Assembly: GCA_027450045.1 (NCBI GenBank)
Contig: DAIDKM010000008.1
Coordinates: 1-57,650, forward strand
Direction: 5' to 3'
DNA: 57,650 nt
Source: Paludibacter sp.
GTDB lineage: Bacteria > Bacteroidota > Bacteroidia > Bacteroidales > Paludibacteraceae
The position numbers were made by a program, and so were the translations under genes. This document shows, one piece after another, positions 54,101 through 57,650 of the stretch. The notes beneath the pieces were generated by a model, which did no database searches, was not told where the DNA came from, and saw nothing but the letters and a program-made list of their open reading frames with translations. Each line of letters begins with the position of its first letter. The stretch's first letter is position 1.

Positions 54101-55513
54101 TTAGAGTTGTCTTCCAATGTTGGGATTTTCCAGGCCATACCCTTTTTTCTTGTCTTCTGCTTTCAAAAGGAAGGCAAAAACAATGGCCAACACGCCGAAA
54201 CAAGCAAAAATAAGCATCGGAATCATGTAATTATACTGCGAAATCGTTTGGACATGACCATCGACTAATTTGGAGGTGGTCGAAACAATGCAATAGCGGT
54301 CGAGCACATAGCCGATCAGCAAGGGAACGCCCATCAAACCCCAGTTTTGCACCCAAAAGGTCAACGCATAAGCCGTACCCAATTTGCTATGAGGAATAAT
54401 CTTGGCAACGGAAGGCCACATGGCCGAAGGAACCAACGAAAACGCAATTCCCAGTATCATAACCAACACAACTGCAATGGCAGAACTATTCAGCGCAGGA
54501 ATGGCAAACATCAAATGGACAAAAACCAACAGAATAGATCCTAAAATCATGATGGAAGCCCCTTTCCCTTTTTTATCGTACAAACCGCCAAACACCGGAG
54601 TAAGGAGTAGCGCGCTAAAAGGCAACAAAGCGGGGATAACTCCCGCGAATGAATCGGCTACACCGTATTTTTCTACCACAAAATTGGTGGCAAATTTGAT
54701 AAACGGGAATATGGCAGAGTAGAACAACACGCATAAAATGGTGATGTACCAAAATGCACGAATCTTGGCAATATCCAAAATATCGCGAAGTCTGAATGCC
54801 TCTTCTTCCGGCACATTGTTGGCAGCCTCTTGTTTGTCTAATTTCTTGTCAAACACATTGAACAAGATAAAAGCAAGCAAGCCAATGCAAAGCAAGAACA
54901 AAGCAACAACGATAGGAGTACTCAATTTCCCTGTCAGGTTGACTAAAGGAATCGGCGTAAACATGGCCAAGGCCGTGCCGATACGGCCGGTAGAAGTGTT
55001 TAACCCGATAGCCAGCGCCATCTCTTTGCCTCGAAACCAGCGCACCACCGCTTTATTGGCCGTGATACCGAACATTTCGCACCCGACGCCAAAAACAGCA
55101 AACCCCAATCCGGCAATGACCGCCGACATTCTTTTTGCCGAAATCAGATCGACATGTGCAATGGAAATATTGACTAACTGATTTCCGGTATGCCCCGAAA
55201 TTGCCCAATACTTGATGGAAGCGCCTATCAGCATGATGATGATCGACAAAACGCCCGTGAAACGCACGCCCATTTTGTCCAGAATCATGCCGCTGAAGAC
55301 CAACATCAATAAAAACACATTGAACCAGCCATATCCACTGGTAAAGAAACCATAGTCCGAGCCACTCCAGTTCAAGGTAGCCTGAAGTCGTTCCTGAAGT
55401 GGCGCCATAGCATCAGTTAAATAATAGGCACACAACATCGTAAACGATACGAGCACCAGAATAATCCATCGCATTCCTCTCGCATCGCGTAGTGTAGTCT
55501 GAATTTTTCCCAT
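54101..55513 (-). CDS. MFS transporter
   Basis: A 470-residue major facilitator protein with about twelve membrane helices and a central loop (~220-250, KKLDKQEAANNVPEEEAFRL). The start GKIQTTLRDARGMRWIILVLVSFTM and the helix 2-3 loop SGMILDKMGVRFTG carry the MFS signature. A QLVNISIAHVDLISAKRM stretch (~112-129) forms an enlarged loop. Substrate not predictable. The spacing to ubiB (72 bases) and same strand allow a shared transcript. Confidence 0.9.
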   Translation of the reverse strand: MGKIQTTLRDARGMRWIILVLVSFTMLCAYYLTDAMAPLQERLQATLNWSGSDYGFFTSGYGWFNVFLLMLVFSGMILDKMGVRFTGVLSIIIMLIGASIKYWAISGHTGNQLVNISIAHVDLISAKRMSAVIAGLGFAVFGVGCEMFGITANKAVVRWFRGKEMALAIGLNTSTGRIGTALAMFTPIPLVNLTGKLSTPIVVALFLLCIGLLAFILFNVFDKKLDKQEAANNVPEEEAFRLRDILDIAKIRAFWYITILCVLFYSAIFPFIKFATNFVVEKYGVADSFAGVIPALLPFSALLLTPVFGGLYDKKGKGASIMILGSILLVFVHLMFAIPALNSSAIAVVLVMILGIAFSLVPSAMWPSVAKIIPHSKLGTAYALTFWVQNWGLMGVPLLIGYVLDRYCIVSTTSKLVDGHVQTISQYNYMIPMLIFACFGVLAIVFAFLLKAEDKKKGYGLENPNIGRQL

Positions 55514-55585
55514 TTGTTCAGTTTTTGATTAGTAAATAATTGTGATTTGAAGTAATTGCAGTAGTTTATGACAGGTTCAACAAAC

Positions 55586-57247
55586 TCATTTGTTACGTGC
55601 AAAAAGCACTTTTAGCAGAAGCAGCAAAATAAGCACCGAAGAAAAATACAAAGCAAATTGTCCGTAAGGCCGTTCAGGCGTATTGACAATCATAATGGAA
55701 GAGCCAACAAACACGCCTATAATCAACAGTGCAGCCGTTAATCTGTAGCCAATAAGACGCAAAACTTTCGTGATAGGATTCTTATCGTCAACATGCACCT
55801 GATGATGCACCGTACCTTCTTTCAATTTGTACAGTATTTCGTTTACACTGCCCGGCAGCGTATTGGCCAACGTCACATAATCCATCAACGTGTCATAAAT
55901 GTTGGATGCGATTTTGCGGGGCGTGTAACGTTGCATCACCAATTTCTTGGCAAAAGGCATCAAAAGCGGCGTGAGCGATATCGTGGGGTCGAGCTGGCCG
56001 GCAAATTTCTGAAGCGAAGCCAATGCTTTGACCAGCATAAAAATGCCGGATGGAATCTTCAGTTGATACGTCACCACCACGTTAAGGCACTCTTGCATCA
56101 CTTTCGAGAAGTCGATTTCATCAATGGTCAGATGGCGATACTGTTTGATCAACTGATCGAGGCTGAATTCCAGATCTTCCGTGCGATCGTAAAACTTCAC
56201 ATCGCACAAAGTGAGCAGCGCCGCAGCAATGGAACGTGCATCGTGGCGCACAAAACCCATGCTGAACTGTGCCAGAAAATTCATTTCGCGAGGACGCAAC
56301 ACCCCCACCATACCGAAATCGATCATACCCACTACATTCCCCGGGAGAATAAACAAGTTGCCCGGGTGCGGATCGGCATGAAAGAAGCCCTCTTCGAGAA
56401 TCATCTTGAGCAATGCATTGGCGCCATTCACGGCAAGTTGGTGCATGTCGTAGCCTTCTTTTTTAAGAAGTCCGATATGATCGGGCGTAATGCCGTTGAG
56501 TTTTTCCATCACCAACAACCTGCGGGTGGTGTATTGCATAAACACCTTGGGGATGTGCACCGTTGGGTCGTCCTGGAACATGAATTCAAAACGGCGGATG
56601 TTGCCGGCTTCCTGGTTGTAATCGAGTTCGCGATGAATCTTGTCTTCAAACTCATCAATGAAACCCACCACGTTGATAGCGGCCAACTCGGGATAATTCT
56701 TCACGAATTGTTTGGCCACGTAGTGCATTAAATAGAGGTCTAACCGTATTTTCTTTTCAATATGCGGACGCTGAATCTTGATCACCACCTCTTCGCCTGT
56801 GCGCAAACGTCCCTGATAAACCTGACCGATGGAGGCAGCCGCCAGACAGTGACGGTCGAACTCCGAAAAGACATTCTCGATAACATCACCCAATTCATCT
56901 TCAATCAGTTTAATAGCGACACTGTCATCAAAGGGGAAAGCGGTCGATTGCAGCTTTTTCAACTCGATGCGGAACCGTTCGGAAATCATGTCAGGCCGAT
57001 CGGCCAGTATTTGACCAAACTTGATATAGGTAGGACCAAGCTCTTCGATGGTGATGCGAACCCGTTCGGGAGTGGTGTGCACTTCCAACTGTGCCTTGGG
57101 ATGATGACGCATCCGGTGGCGCATCCGGCGACGCCCTATCCGAGAGCGATAAAACCACTCGCGCAAAGCATGCTTGAGCAAAATCTTGACAATCTGCATT
57201 GCCCTGAAGAATTGCATCAAATTGGAATAGAAACGGAATATTTTCAT
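55586..57247 (-). CDS. UbiB/AarF (ABC1) family kinase-like protein
   Basis: A 553-residue atypical kinase-like protein. The KxGQ region is TYIKFGQILADRPDMI (~71-86), with VVIKIQRP for the Ala-rich/Lys segment, ADPHPGNLF (~285-293) and IDFGMVG for the metal-binding aspartates. Two hydrophobic helices at the C-terminus (~500-520, ~527-548) anchor it to the membrane. Family members support quinone synthesis or lipid handling. Bacteroidales use menaquinone, so the role is uncertain. A TATCTTTG box on the minus strand (57406-57413) gives a leader of about 150 bases. Confidence 0.93.
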   Translation of the reverse strand: MKIFRFYSNLMQFFRAMQIVKILLKHALREWFYRSRIGRRRMRHRMRHHPKAQLEVHTTPERVRITIEELGPTYIKFGQILADRPDMISERFRIELKKLQSTAFPFDDSVAIKLIEDELGDVIENVFSEFDRHCLAAASIGQVYQGRLRTGEEVVIKIQRPHIEKKIRLDLYLMHYVAKQFVKNYPELAAINVVGFIDEFEDKIHRELDYNQEAGNIRRFEFMFQDDPTVHIPKVFMQYTTRRLLVMEKLNGITPDHIGLLKKEGYDMHQLAVNGANALLKMILEEGFFHADPHPGNLFILPGNVVGMIDFGMVGVLRPREMNFLAQFSMGFVRHDARSIAAALLTLCDVKFYDRTEDLEFSLDQLIKQYRHLTIDEIDFSKVMQECLNVVVTYQLKIPSGIFMLVKALASLQKFAGQLDPTISLTPLLMPFAKKLVMQRYTPRKIASNIYDTLMDYVTLANTLPGSVNEILYKLKEGTVHHQVHVDDKNPITKVLRLIGYRLTAALLIIGVFVGSSIMIVNTPERPYGQFALYFSSVLILLLLLKVLFARNK

Positions 57248-57405
57248 ATTTGTTTATTTTATTTTTCTACGCTAAGGATGCATGGAACTCGCTTTCAACA
57301 TCATCGTCTTTGGCTTAATCCTGATTTAATGCTCGTTTTATAATCGCGACAAGTTAAAAATGAATCGTTCGATTTGCCGTAAAAACAGGACAACATGTCG
57401 ATGTG

Positions 57406-57413
57406 CAAAGATA
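57406..57413 (-). promoter_or_regulatory. -7 box upstream of ubiB (TATCTTTG, minus)
   Basis: TATCTTTG followed by C on the minus strand, about 158 bases upstream of the ubiB start at 57247. No clear -33 box. Confidence 0.45.
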
Positions 57414-57542
57414 CTATTTTTCAGTCAATGACACTCTTTGTATCCCCAAAATGCAATCAAACCGGAAGACAATATCGCCGAGCGAAATCGTCGCTAACTC
57501 TATGCAGGAAAAATATCAGGGCAAAGAACACGCGATAACCGA

Positions 57543-57650
57543 TTAAAACAAGTAACGGCTTCGATAAAACATCCTATCGGTTTCTTTTTTCTCTACGTAA
57601 TGATACTTGCCGGATGGTATCATCTCGTGTCCAATCCTTTTGCAGACAAA
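57543..57650 (-). CDS. Possible C-terminal end of a gene cut by the window edge
   Basis: The minus strand is open from the window edge for 35 codons, reading GHEMIPSGKYHYVEKKETDR and ending SRYLF before a TAA. The composition looks like a protein C-terminus, but 35 open codons can occur by chance. Family unknown. Confidence 0.3.
   Translation of the reverse strand, partial: FVCKRIGHEMIPSGKYHYVEKKETDRMFYRSRYLF

Larger units (their letters stand above)
57248..57650. other. Right-edge region upstream of ubiB
   Basis: It holds the probable ubiB promoter box (57406-57413, minus), a possible partial gene end (57543-57650, minus), and an ATGATAC/GTATCAT hairpin near 57600-57624. Nothing else is recognised. 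Confidence 0.5.

Noticed and set aside
55793-56731. A 312-codon open frame antisense to the UbiB-family gene
   Set aside because: The minus strand encodes a full UbiB protein with all motifs. The antisense frame is His-rich and featureless, a typical shadow.
57367-57531. A short plus-strand frame near the right edge starting with ATG TCG ATG
   Set aside because: It overlaps the probable ubiB promoter and its composition is not protein-like.

Overview
The window is a stretch of an AT-rich Bacteroidota chromosome, most likely order Bacteroidales. The evidence is the gene order mutY-ssb-gldE-gldD, a Bacteroides-type second EF-G (EF-G2), YqgE/AlgH, an LptF/G-type permease, DUF3570, DUF5723 and OMP_b-brl_3 outer-membrane proteins, PPi-dependent phosphofructokinase, and the Bacteroidota promoter element TAnnTTTG in front of many genes with little sign of Shine-Dalgarno sequences. 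No phage, transposase, CRISPR array or rRNA was found. One tRNA (His, GTG) is present.

Layout. 1-4330: a DUF1003 membrane protein, then a probable cell-envelope redox cassette (exported thioredoxin, ApbE FMN transferase, DUF4266 lipoprotein with a flavinylation-like motif and a GGGCGCN tail, DUF3570 outer-membrane barrel). 4331-6448: an 8Fe ferredoxin, a divergent ECF sigma factor with a small membrane protein, and a possible remnant of a COG0523 GTPase. 6449-11730: LptF/G permease, ribBA, pfp, folK. 11854-12551: a 53-residue protein directly followed by a TacT-like acetyltransferase, a toxin-antitoxin-like pair. 12641-19789: zinc peptidase, pyrF, RluA-type pseudouridine synthase, yqgE-topA, DEAD-box helicase. 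20183-31734: leuS; the minus-strand set HU, a 29-residue ribosomal-type protein and rng; then mutY-ssb-gldE-gldD-PPTase-sufB-RsmI-like on the plus strand. 31991-38071: a 5'-nucleotidase split into two lipoprotein genes, an OPT transporter and EF-G2. 38389-50169: aroQ, pyk, an outer-membrane receptor-like barrel, a DUF47-PiT phosphate uptake pair, a lipoprotein plus DUF5723 pair, tRNA-His, an AlkD-like repair protein and a YncE-like beta-propeller. 50310-50473: four exact-period 41-bp tandem repeats. 50735-57247: amt and asnB converging on a shared terminator (nitrogen assimilation), an MFS transporter and a UbiB-family kinase-like protein.

Most of the window is core metabolism and information processing. 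The accessory or poorly understood parts are the ApbE/DUF4266/DUF3570 cassette, the small-protein/GNAT pair, the 41-bp repeat, the GTPase-motif-deficient EF-G2, the lone sufB and several structured intergenic regions. All functional statements are from motif recognition by eye; no database search was run.
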